Source of the DNA: a virus | Length of the DNA: 41,757 nt | IMG/VR virus record: IMGVR_UViG_3300030329_000964 | Span: 1 to 41,757 of that record | Reading direction: 5' to 3' (one strand) | Part shown: positions 13,187-21,243 of the stretch, piece after piece | Layout: every line of letters starts with the position of its first letter | How positions within the stretch are numbered: the stretch's first letter is position 1 | Notes under the pieces: model-generated | The model's database searches: none | What the model was told of the DNA's origin: nothing | What the model saw: only the letters and a program-made list of their open reading frames with translations | Translations under genes and position numbers: made by a program

Positions 13187-14761
13187 ATGGAACAACGAGA
13201 CTATAACACTGATGGTACAGCTAAAGGTAGGTACTCTCAGTTAGAACAGGCTCGTGAACCTTTCCTACAGAGAGCAAGGGAAGCCTCTAGGCTGACCATC
13301 CCCTCTCTTATACCACCTGAACACCATGCTCATACTACTGACTATGAAACCCCCTTTCAAAGTGTTGGTTCCAGAGGTTTAAACAATCTTTCTGCCAAGC
13401 TTTTGTTATCGCTCTTACCCCCCAATACCCCTTTCTTTCGCCTTACAGTAGATGATTTTACCCTTGCCGAAATGACGCAAGAGGAAGGTATGAGGGCGCA
13501 AGTCGAGGAAGCGTTAGGTTCAATAGAGCGTAGTGTCCAGACCAAGATTGAACAGGATGCACTTAGGGTATTCACTTTTGAAGGCTTAAAGCATCTATTG
13601 TGTGCAGGGAATGTGCTTCTCTATCTTCCAAAAGAAGGTGGCATGAGGGTCTTTAAGTTAGACACATATGTTACGAAGCGTGATCCTAAAGGTAATGTTT
13701 TAGAGATTATTGTTAAGGAATCGGTCACTCCTGACTCCTTACCTGAAACCACTAGAGCCAGTATAACCGATAAACTTTCTTACGGTAACGACTCTAATGA
13801 AAAAACTTGTGATCTCTTTACGTGTATCAAACGGCGCGACGACAAGTGGGAAGTATTTCAAGAGGTACATGGTTACATAATTCCTGAAAGCATAGGTAGC
13901 TGGCCTCTGGATAAATCCCCTTGGTTAGCTTTGCGATACACTCGTATTGAATCTGAAGATTATGGTAGAGGTTTCATCGAAGAATATATCGGTGATCTCA
14001 AAAGCCTTGAAGGTCTTACTCAATCTATTGTCGAAGGCTCTGCGGCGGCGGCTAAAGTTCTCTTTCTTGTCAATCCTAACGGAACGACAGATCAAGAAAC
14101 TTTGGCTGAAAGCTACAATGGGGCTATCGTAGATGGTAACGCAGATGATGTTTCTGTACTACAGGTTGAGAAGTATGCTGATTTTCGTATTGCATATGAG
14201 GCGATTAACCAGATCACAGAGAGGCTTTCGTTCGCGTTCTTAATGAACACAGCTATTCAACGGAACGGTGATCGTGTTACCGCTGAAGAAATCCGCTATA
14301 TGTCTCAGGAGCTTGATTCCGCGTTAGGCGGTATGTTCGCACTCCTCTCACAAGAATTTCAACAACCACTTGTGTCCATTCTTATGTCTCGTATGGAACA
14401 AGCTGGTAAGTTACCCAAGTTACCTAAAGAAAAAGTAAGGCCAGAGATTGTGACGGGCCTTGAGGCTTTAGGTCGTGGTCAAGATTTACAGAAGTTACAA
14501 GCCTTTGTTCAAGACATTGTAGCTATCGGACAGGTTAAGCCTGAAGCATTACAATCTCTCAATGAAACTGATCTTATCAAGAGGCTGGCAACAGCGAGAG
14601 GCATGGATGCCAAAGGTCTTATCAAGTCGGCTGAACAGCTTCAGTTTGAACAAGAACAAGCTATGCAACAACAACAGCAAATGCAGATGCAACAAATGGC
14701 TGAGAAGCTTGGGCCAGAAACTATTAGACAAGTAGGAAACGCAGTTAATGGACAGCAATAA
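13187..14761 (+). CDS. portal (head-tail connector), T7 gp8-like
   Basis: 524 residues, close to T7 gp8 (536). The ring it forms is the DNA entry and tail attachment point. Family signs include REPFLQRAREASRLTIPSLIP near the start, a SRGLNNLSAKLLLSLLPPN stretch and, in the C-terminal third, RVTAEEIRYMSQELDSALGG; the end is Gln-rich (QQQQQMQMQQM). GGAG precedes the ATG. A 47-residue ORF overlaps its last 14 bases and leads into the scaffold gene, suggesting coupled translation. Confidence 0.95.
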   Translation: MEQRDYNTDGTAKGRYSQLEQAREPFLQRAREASRLTIPSLIPPEHHAHTTDYETPFQSVGSRGLNNLSAKLLLSLLPPNTPFFRLTVDDFTLAEMTQEEGMRAQVEEALGSIERSVQTKIEQDALRVFTFEGLKHLLCAGNVLLYLPKEGGMRVFKLDTYVTKRDPKGNVLEIIVKESVTPDSLPETTRASITDKLSYGNDSNEKTCDLFTCIKRRDDKWEVFQEVHGYIIPESIGSWPLDKSPWLALRYTRIESEDYGRGFIEEYIGDLKSLEGLTQSIVEGSAAAAKVLFLVNPNGTTDQETLAESYNGAIVDGNADDVSVLQVEKYADFRIAYEAINQITERLSFAFLMNTAIQRNGDRVTAEEIRYMSQELDSALGGMFALLSQEFQQPLVSILMSRMEQAGKLPKLPKEKVRPEIVTGLEALGRGQDLQKLQAFVQDIVAIGQVKPEALQSLNETDLIKRLATARGMDAKGLIKSAEQLQFEQEQAMQQQQQMQMQQMAEKLGPETIRQVGNAVNGQQ

Positions 14762-14891
14762 ACCTAAAGACGAAAGCAAGAAACCCGAAACCTCTAAAAA
14801 GAAGGAGCTACCGATGTGGGAAGGGGCCGCTACCGCTAAAGTAGGTGTGGAGTATCAACTTCCTTCAGGTGCTACAATACGAAATGGCTGA
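14748..14891 (+). CDS. 47-residue linker ORF between portal and scaffold
   Basis: From ATG 14748 to TGA 14889-14891. The first 20 residues are Lys-rich (KKPETSKKKELP), the rest is MWEGAATAKVGVEYQLPSG. It starts inside the portal gene with AGGAAA upstream and its stop overlaps the scaffold start by eight bases. Such tight overlaps on both sides, in an otherwise 122-base space, favour a real small gene; it may be a coupling peptide or a small virion component. I recognise no family. Confidence 0.55.
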   Translation: MDSNKPKDESKKPETSKKKELPMWEGAATAKVGVEYQLPSGATIRNG

Positions 14892-15630
14892 GACTGTGCA
14901 AATTACTGGTGATGATGCAGGGCAAGCCCCTGATGGTCACGATGAACAAATGGCTAATTTAGCTGATGGTATTAAGCCTGAAGCTGAAGAAGAAAAATTA
15001 TTAGCTGGTAAGTATAAAACTGTCGAAGAAATGGAGAAAGGCTACAAGGAGCTTGAGTCTCGCTTGGGTCAGCCTAAAGAGGAAGATGAAGCGGCAGAAG
15101 AAACTACCGATTTAAAAATTGATACACCTTCAGAAACCGATGGACTTGATTTAAACGCAATGTCGGAACGGTATGCTGAACAGGGTGAACTCCCTGCTAA
15201 AGATTATGAAGCTCTGGAAAAAGCTGGTATATCTAAAGATATTGTTGACCAGTACATCGAAGGTCAGAACGCTCTTGCTCAATCACATTTTAATTCCATC
15301 ACTTCTGAAGTAGGTGGTGCAGAGTCTTATGGCGAAATGACAACATGGGCTGAAACCAATTTATCTGAAGGTGAAATAGACGCATTTAATAGGGCTGTGG
15401 ATTCGGATGTGCATACAGCCCGTTTAGCTGTTCAAGGTTTGAAGGCTAAATACGATTCCGTTAATGGTGTCGAACCAAGCTTAACAGGTGGTGAATCCTC
15501 TGGTACTGCTACTGATGTTTATACGTCGATGGCACAGCTACAGAGAGATATGGCATCTTCAGATTATAAGTCTGATTCAGCGGAACGTATGCGAGTGCAG
15601 AATAAACTGGCTCGTTCTAACATAATGTAA
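14884..15630 (+). CDS. capsid assembly scaffold, T7 gp9-like
   Basis: 248 residues from ATG 14884, acidic and apparently mostly helical. The segment LAGKYKTVEEMEKGYKELESRLG near residues 40-60 is the typical marker of podophage scaffold proteins. The scaffold guides procapsid assembly and then leaves the head. T7 gp9 has 307 residues. No good ribosome binding site precedes the ATG, so translation probably depends on the 14748 ORF that overlaps it. A 283-base leader separates it from the capsid gene. Confidence 0.9.
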   Translation: MAETVQITGDDAGQAPDGHDEQMANLADGIKPEAEEEKLLAGKYKTVEEMEKGYKELESRLGQPKEEDEAAEETTDLKIDTPSETDGLDLNAMSERYAEQGELPAKDYEALEKAGISKDIVDQYIEGQNALAQSHFNSITSEVGGAESYGEMTTWAETNLSEGEIDAFNRAVDSDVHTARLAVQGLKAKYDSVNGVEPSLTGGESSGTATDVYTSMAQLQRDMASSDYKSDSAERMRVQNKLARSNIM

Positions 15631-15690
15631 AACTACAGGACTTTCCCCCCATCGTAGTTTTACCTGTCATCGTCATTGAGGTTTGCGGTT

Positions 15691-15752
15691 CTCCCTCAGA
15701 TGATGGCGAGGTGAGGGAGAGGTTTTCAACTCCTTTCCCCTTCTCCCTCACC
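15691..15752 (+). promoter_or_regulatory. competing hairpins in the capsid gene leader
   Basis: The middle strand TGAGGGAGA (15712-15720) can pair with CTCCCTCA upstream (15691-15698) or with TCTCCCTCA downstream (extended to 11 pairs, 15710-15720 with 15742-15752). The two hairpins exclude each other, like an attenuator. The leader lies between scaffold and capsid, whose products are needed in different amounts. Confidence 0.5.
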
Positions 15753-15769
15753 GACAGTGCTGACTGTTA

Positions 15770-15784
15770 CTAAAGTAACTTTAG
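15770..15784. repeat. dispersed palindrome, perfect CTAAAGTAACTTTAG
   Basis: In the scaffold-capsid space, extended by A and T to a 17-base palindrome, 130 bases before the capsid start. Confidence 0.95.
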
Positions 15785-15913
15785 TCGGCTGTCTGCCTAA
15801 CTTTACAAATCCTTTGCCCCTGACGTTTTAACTGAGGTTATTACCTACGGGATACCTTTGTGTGATGTAAGTGTAATGGCGTTTTTTCCATAACATTTAT
15901 ACGGAGATACAAA

Positions 15914-16882
15914 ATGGCTAACGCTACTGTCTCTCGCTTGGGTCAGGCTAATACGTCTGGTGATGCAGAGGCTATTTTTCTAAAAGTGTTTAGTGGCGAG
16001 GTTATGACCAGCTTTGGTGAGAAGGTTGTAACGGCTGATAAGCACATGGTTCGCTCCATTTCGTCAGGGAAGTCGGCACAATTCGCAAAAGTTGGACGCA
16101 ATTCAGCCGCCTACCATACGCCGGGAGCCGAGATTGTTGGAACAGCCGTTCCGCATAACGAAGTAGTGATTTCGATAGATGATTTGCTTATAAGCCACTC
16201 ATTTATTGCAAGCATCGACGAGGCTATGAATCACTATGATGTCAGATCGGTATACTCATCTGAAATGGGCAAGGCTCTCGCAGAGCAATATGATCGTCAC
16301 GTTCTGCAAGAAATTTGTTCTGCGGCTCTAACATCATCCCCAACCATTACGGCTGAAACAGGTGATGTGGGATTGATTGTTACGGACACTGATGCGGCTA
16401 CCAATGCTGACTCATTGATCCAATCAATCTTCGATGTTGCGGCAAGCTTTGATGATAAAGGTCTACCAGAAGATGACCGTTATGTTTGCATGGCTCCAAC
16501 GCAATATTACCTCTTGGTAAACAGTTCTTCCAAATTGATTAACGTCGATTATGGAAACGCTGGTAATGGTTCTATTGCTGGTGGCAAAGTGATTGATGTA
16601 GCTGGCATGAAGATTGTCAAGTCTACTCAAGTTCCCACCACTAACGTAAGTTCTGGTGTAGCGGCTGGTGATGGCGATGCCCGTCATGCTGTCGATGCGC
16701 GGAACACGGTTGCCCTTGCTTGGCATAAGTCGGCTGTCGGTACTGTTAAGCTTCTCGACCTTGCTGTTGAGAAAGAGTACGACATTCGCCGCCAAGGAAC
16801 TCTCATGGTCGCTAAGTACGCTTACGGTCACGGGGTTCTTAGGCCGGAATCTGCCGCTCAAATTCGGAGTGCGGCTCCTTAA
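15914..16882 (+). CDS. major capsid protein, T7 gp10-like
   Basis: 322 residues (T7 gp10A has 345), with GGAG before the ATG. The opening, ATVSRLGQANTSGDAEAIFLKVFSGEV followed by FGEKVV, and the later SEMGKALAEQYDRHVL are characteristic of T7-type coat proteins, which form the HK97-fold shell. The end, VLRPESAAQIRS, is also usual. I see no slippery site for a gp10B-type extension: a terminator follows 12 bases after the stop. The gene has its own leader and terminator, so it can be transcribed as a single strong unit. Confidence 0.96.
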   Translation: MANATVSRLGQANTSGDAEAIFLKVFSGEVMTSFGEKVVTADKHMVRSISSGKSAQFAKVGRNSAAYHTPGAEIVGTAVPHNEVVISIDDLLISHSFIASIDEAMNHYDVRSVYSSEMGKALAEQYDRHVLQEICSAALTSSPTITAETGDVGLIVTDTDAATNADSLIQSIFDVAASFDDKGLPEDDRYVCMAPTQYYLLVNSSSKLINVDYGNAGNGSIAGGKVIDVAGMKIVKSTQVPTTNVSSGVAAGDGDARHAVDARNTVALAWHKSAVGTVKLLDLAVEKEYDIRRQGTLMVAKYAYGHGVLRPESAAQIRSAAP

Positions 16883-16894
16883 TGTCCTCCCTGT

Positions 16895-16928
16895 GGGAGA
16901 GAGCTTTCGGGTTCTCTCCCATTTTTTT
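16895..16928 (+). terminator. rho-independent terminator after the capsid gene
   Basis: GGGAGAGAGC pairs with GTTCTCTCCC (ten pairs, one G-T) around a six-base loop and is followed by ATTTTTTT. T7 likewise has its main terminator (T-phi) directly after gene 10. Confidence 0.9.
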
Positions 16929-16929
16929 C

Positions 16930-16944
16930 CTAAAGTAACTTTAG
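16930..16944. repeat. dispersed palindrome, perfect CTAAAGTAACTTTAG
   Basis: Directly after the T run of the capsid terminator and before the ribosome binding site of tail tube A. Confidence 0.95.
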
Positions 16945-16955
16945 TGGAGCTTTAC

Positions 16956-17561
16956 ATGGCTACAGTAACTACACCTACTTCAGAGCTTGAGGCTGTAAAC
17001 TCAATGCTGTCTGCCACAGGTCGTGCGCCTGTAAACTCCCTCACTGGTGGTTCTACTGATGTGGCAATCGCCAAGAATATACTTGATGAAATATCACGCG
17101 AAGTTCAAACGAGGGGATGGCATTTTAACACTGACAAGGAATACACCCTTACTCTTGATGGCGACAGTAAGTTACCTCTCCCAGCTAATACCTTACGAGT
17201 GGACTCTGTATCTGATGATATAAATGAAGATGTAGTTCAACGGGGTTCTTATCTGTATCACCGAAAAGATCACACGTTTGTTTTTACCGCTAATATCAAG
17301 GTTGATCTTGTCGTTCTCCTTACTTTCACTGATTTACCAGAAGCCGCAAGGCGTTACATAACAGTTAGGGCCGCTAGGATTTTCCAAGAAAGTCGAGTTG
17401 GTTCTGATACTAAGTCAGCCTTTAACAGATCAGATGAAGCTACCGCTTTGGCTTTACTCAAGAAGGCTGAAGGTAAGACGGGTAATCATAATATCCTCTA
17501 CGGTAATAACGATACGTACCGAATAATTGACAGACGTTCACGGTATAGCTCATGGCTTTAA
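16956..17561 (+). CDS. tail tubular protein A, T7 gp11-like
   Basis: 201 residues from ATG 16956 behind GGAG; T7 gp11 has 196. The opening ELEAVNSMLSATGRAPVNSL and the pattern RGWHFNTDKEYTL then LPLPANTLRVD are strongly typical of this family. It forms the gatekeeper ring between portal and nozzle. An open frame extends upstream through the capsid gene in another frame and is not used. Its end overlaps the tail tube B start by ten bases. Confidence 0.93.
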   Translation: MATVTTPTSELEAVNSMLSATGRAPVNSLTGGSTDVAIAKNILDEISREVQTRGWHFNTDKEYTLTLDGDSKLPLPANTLRVDSVSDDINEDVVQRGSYLYHRKDHTFVFTANIKVDLVVLLTFTDLPEAARRYITVRAARIFQESRVGSDTKSAFNRSDEATALALLKKAEGKTGNHNILYGNNDTYRIIDRRSRYSSWL

Positions 17562-20263
17562 TTTCTTCATCCATTCCCAACCTTATTAGCGGCGTATCCC
17601 AACAACCTTATTTAATGCGTACTCCTACTCAAGCTGAGAGACAGGAGAACTTTTTATCGTCAGTGGTTGATGGTCTACGTAAACGTCCACCTACGACACA
17701 CCTAGCTAAACTACAGACATACGCCTCTGACTCTGATACGGAAGCTTTAAGTCATCTACACACAATAGATCGGGATGGCTCTGAACGCTACGTTGTCGTG
17801 GTTCCCAAGAACGCCACCAAAATACGTGTGTTCGATCTCGCTGGTGTAGAGAAAACGGTCACATATGAAGAACTGACAGATACGTTATTAAGCTCTGTTA
17901 CTTCAACTTCCACGGGTACAGGGTTACAATTATACATAGCTGACGGGACAAACGTAACGCTTACGAGTACAGGTATAACCACCGCAACCGTTGTGTGGGA
18001 AATGTCGGCTGTAAGTGACTTTAGTTCTGGTGTTACGACACTAAGGACTGACACGGCAAACACTGACGCGACTGTAGGTACATTTACTACAGGTAATTAC
18101 ATACGGGCTAGAGTGTCGGCGTACACCAGTGGGACAATTACTTGTACTGTTAAATCCAACAATCTTAATTACCTTCAAACTTCCGATTCTGCCGCTAACC
18201 TCAAGATGCTCACGGTTGCTGATAATACTTTTATCGTGAACCAGACTGTGACCACAGCTATGCAGACTGACTTAACGACAACAAGAGGAAACGAAGCTTT
18301 AGTTCGCATCCTTAGTGGTCAGTATGGTCGTAACTACCAGATTGCTCTTGTACCAGCTACAGGTTCAGGCGTAACGGTAAGCTACCAGACAAATAATGGT
18401 GGCACAGCTAGTGACTCAAATACTATAGATACCGTTCATATAGCTACACAGCTTACGAGTGCTTTGACGGGTTCTGGTATTGCCAGTGACATTACGGTTA
18501 CTCGTTACGGTAACTCTATTCACATAAAGTGGAACGATGGTAGGGCTTTCTCTATGGCTGTCGAAGATGGTTATGGTGGAAAGGGTATGATCGGTATCAA
18601 GAAGAAAGTCGGTGACTACAAAGACCTACCGTTAGAAGCTCCTGACGGATACCATGTCGAGGTTACTGGTGATGATGATAACGCTTTCGACAGCTTTTAT
18701 GTAAAGTTTGAGAAAGATGACACAGCCGACTCCAAAGGTGTCTGGAAAGAAACCGTAGCGGAAGGGATCAAGTATAAGCTAAATGCGGCTTCTTTGCCCC
18801 ACACTTTACAGAGCAACGCTGACGGTACATTTACTTTTAAACAGCTTACTTATGGTGATCGTATTGTCGGTGATGATACAGATTCAGCCGTTGATCCTTC
18901 CTTTATCGGCTACAAGATTAACGATGTATTCTTTTATAAAAACAGGTTTGGATTCCTGTCGGATGAGAACGTCATTCTCTCCAAGGCTGGTGACTACTTT
19001 AAGTTCTTCCCTGATACAGCCACAACAATCCTAGATGACGGGCCTATAGACGTAGCAACTACGCACACGAAAGTTTCCATTCTCCGTCACGCAATCCCCT
19101 TTAACGAAAGTCTATTACTCTTTAGCTCCCAAACACAGTTTATTCTGAAGGGTGCTGATCTACTTACTCCCTCTACCGTAGCAATCAACCAGACTACAGA
19201 GTTTGAAACCTCAATAAACACTAGGCCAGTAGGTCTAGGACGTTTTGTTTATTTTGCTACGGAGAAAAGTAAGTACAGTGCAATACGTGAGTATTTTGTC
19301 GAAGAAACTACAGATGTTAATGACAGTGTAGATATAACGGCGCACGTTCCTAAGTACATCCCTACGGCTGTTACACGTATTCTTACGTCTGATGCAGAGG
19401 ATGTTGTTGCTGTTCTTACTTCAGGCGAAACTAACGCCATATACTTCTACAACTTTTTCTATAACGGTACTGAAAAAATACAATCAAGCTGGTCAAAATG
19501 GGTATGGCCTACCACAGATAAAATCCTTAACGCTGACTTTATAGGCTCCAAGATTTACCTGTTAATCGAAAGAGTAAGCGATGGGTTATACCTAGAAAGT
19601 CTTGATGTTGGCTTGGGTGTTACAGAAACAGATTCCACCTACCAATACTACATAGACCGTAAGATCAATGAGTCCAAGATGACGATTTCTTACAATGCTG
19701 GTACTGGTTTAACCACATGGGTCGTGCCTTATAACACCAGTGATTCCCAATCTCGGACTATGGTTGTTAGGGCTGGTAACACAGATCAGAACTTGACTGA
19801 AGGTACGGTGCTTTCTCTTACCAGAGTCAATGATACTACCTTCACCAAAACAGGGAACTACACAGCTACAAAAGTCATGTTTGGGTGGAACTATACTAGC
19901 CGCTATAGGTTCTCCATTATTTCGGTCAAAGATAGCTCAACTACAGGTCATCAAGCCTCTATTGGCGCAGGGAACTTAACTATTAACAATATGTATGTGT
20001 TCTTTGCTGACACTGGTTTCTTCAATGTCGAAGTCACGCCAGAGCTAGGGTCTACGTCTACGTACACATTTACAGGTCGTGTCGTAGGGGCTGGAGATAA
20101 CGTGCTTGGTACTACAGCTTTAGAGACAGGACGCTTTGAATTTCCTATTGCGGCTGAAAACTCTGAGGTTGTTGTCGATCTGGTGTCTGACTCGTTCCTA
20201 CCCGTAGCGTTCCAAGCGGCTGAATGGGATGGTGAATTTGTTCTCCAATCGCGGAGGATGTAG
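17552..20263 (+). CDS. tail tubular protein B (nozzle), T7 gp12-like
   Basis: 903 residues, about 110 longer than T7 gp12 (794). The start, SSIPNLISGVSQQPYLMRTPTQAERQ, is the classic signature of podophage tail nozzle proteins, as is KRPPTTHLAKL. The region after residue 450 (FFYKNRFGFLSDENVILSKAGDYFKFFP) is equally typical. It forms the nozzle to which fibres attach. The extra length is in Ser/Thr-rich strands around residues 120-230, likely an added surface domain. The stop overlaps the next GTG. Confidence 0.95.
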   Translation: MALISSSIPNLISGVSQQPYLMRTPTQAERQENFLSSVVDGLRKRPPTTHLAKLQTYASDSDTEALSHLHTIDRDGSERYVVVVPKNATKIRVFDLAGVEKTVTYEELTDTLLSSVTSTSTGTGLQLYIADGTNVTLTSTGITTATVVWEMSAVSDFSSGVTTLRTDTANTDATVGTFTTGNYIRARVSAYTSGTITCTVKSNNLNYLQTSDSAANLKMLTVADNTFIVNQTVTTAMQTDLTTTRGNEALVRILSGQYGRNYQIALVPATGSGVTVSYQTNNGGTASDSNTIDTVHIATQLTSALTGSGIASDITVTRYGNSIHIKWNDGRAFSMAVEDGYGGKGMIGIKKKVGDYKDLPLEAPDGYHVEVTGDDDNAFDSFYVKFEKDDTADSKGVWKETVAEGIKYKLNAASLPHTLQSNADGTFTFKQLTYGDRIVGDDTDSAVDPSFIGYKINDVFFYKNRFGFLSDENVILSKAGDYFKFFPDTATTILDDGPIDVATTHTKVSILRHAIPFNESLLLFSSQTQFILKGADLLTPSTVAINQTTEFETSINTRPVGLGRFVYFATEKSKYSAIREYFVEETTDVNDSVDITAHVPKYIPTAVTRILTSDAEDVVAVLTSGETNAIYFYNFFYNGTEKIQSSWSKWVWPTTDKILNADFIGSKIYLLIERVSDGLYLESLDVGLGVTETDSTYQYYIDRKINESKMTISYNAGTGLTTWVVPYNTSDSQSRTMVVRAGNTDQNLTEGTVLSLTRVNDTTFTKTGNYTATKVMFGWNYTSRYRFSIISVKDSSTTGHQASIGAGNLTINNMYVFFADTGFFNVEVTPELGSTSTYTFTGRVVGAGDNVLGTTALETGRFEFPIAAENSEVVVDLVSDSFLPVAFQAAEWDGEFVLQSRRM

Positions 20264-20706
20264 TGGCCTATGTAAAACCGTTTGAACTCCATGACCTAGC
20301 TCCCATAGCCAAAAACCTTAGAGAAGATGACAAACGGGAAATTGAGGCCGCTATCGGTATAGCACCCGAAGCGGCTTTATTAATGTCCATTACGTCTGCT
20401 GACTATTGCAATGTCATTATGACAGATAAGCCTGTCGGTATTTTCGGACTGGAAGGTAAAGCTACTTTAGGACAACCGTGGATGCTGGCTACTGATGGCA
20501 TAAAAGATTGTCAGATACAGTTTCTTAAAGAGTGCCGTAACTTTATCGACGAAATGCTTACCTACTACCCCATTCTTTCTAATTTTGTAGATGAACGAAA
20601 CACCCTACACCAAAAGTGGCTGTCTTGGTGTGGCTTCATTCCTTTTAAGCGTATCGAAGGTTACGGGATAGCTCAGATACCCTTTATTGAATATGTGAGG
20701 ATTTAA
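20263..20706 (+). CDS. internal virion protein A, T7 gp13-like, GNAT-like fold
   Basis: 147 residues from a GTG sharing a base with the previous stop, preceded by CGGAGG. The sequence pattern (PFELHDLAPIAKNLREDD, then KPVGIFGLEG, WMLATDGI and a KWLSWCGFIPFKRIEGYG end) is that of N-acetyltransferase-like phage proteins at this place, comparable to T7 gp13 (138 residues). In T7 it is needed for proper particle assembly; acetyltransferase activity is not established. A palindrome at 20456 encodes Gly-Lys-Ala-Thr-Leu-Gly. Confidence 0.8.
   Translation: MAYVKPFELHDLAPIAKNLREDDKREIEAAIGIAPEAALLMSITSADYCNVIMTDKPVGIFGLEGKATLGQPWMLATDGIKDCQIQFLKECRNFIDEMLTYYPILSNFVDERNTLHQKWLSWCGFIPFKRIEGYGIAQIPFIEYVRI
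20456..20470. repeat. dispersed palindrome, GTAAAGCTACTTTAG
   Basis: Inside the gp13-like gene, read as Gly-Lys-Ala-Thr-Leu-Gly. Confidence 0.85.
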
Positions 20707-20707
20707 A

Positions 20708-21238
20708 ATGATTACACCTATGCAAATGTTCGCCGTTAGTACAGGACTGAACGTGGCGCAGGGTTTCATGGGTTACAAAGCTAAACAGGAAGCGGCTAAA
20801 GCCCAAGCTATCGCCAACATACAGAAAGCTAGGGCGGCAACCCGTCAATTTAATTACGACATACAGGCTTTAGCTATCCAAGGTACTCAAGATGCTGATG
20901 CCTTACAGGTCGATAAGTTTGATACGCATATAGCCGCTATGAAAGCTAGGTCTACGGCTCAAGTATCGGCTGGTGAGTCGGGTGTCGAAGGTATTTCTGT
21001 AGATGCTCTCTTACGTGACTTTTGGGTACAGGAAGGTCGCGCTGAAATGTCCAAGAACAGAGCATATGTCGCTCGACTTAGACAACGTAATGCTCAACGC
21101 CAAGCTTCTTACATGAATATGATGAATGTCTACGCAGGGCTACAAACGCCTCGCGGCCCAAGTATATTGGGTTCCCTTCTTGGTATAGGTGCTGGCATGG
21201 CAAAAGACTATGTAGCTCTCGACTTACATAAAGGATGA
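20708..21238 (+). CDS. internal virion protein B, T7 gp14-like
   Basis: 176 residues (T7 gp14 has 196), with GAGGA before the ATG. A hydrophobic N-terminal stretch is followed by Ala-, Gln- and Arg-rich helices (AKQEAAKAQAIANIQKARAATRQFNYDIQ), then SGVEGISVDALLRDFWVQEGRAE, usual for this family, and a Gly-rich hydrophobic end. T7 gp14 is ejected first and forms the outer-membrane part of the DNA ejection channel. Its place before the two large ejection proteins supports the call. Confidence 0.85.
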   Translation: MITPMQMFAVSTGLNVAQGFMGYKAKQEAAKAQAIANIQKARAATRQFNYDIQALAIQGTQDADALQVDKFDTHIAAMKARSTAQVSAGESGVEGISVDALLRDFWVQEGRAEMSKNRAYVARLRQRNAQRQASYMNMMNVYAGLQTPRGPSILGSLLGIGAGMAKDYVALDLHKG

Positions 21239-21243
21239 ACTAA

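Noticed and set aside
16800-16930. A gp10B-type frameshifted capsid extension
   Set aside because: No slippery heptamer was evident near the stop, and a strong terminator begins 12 bases after it.
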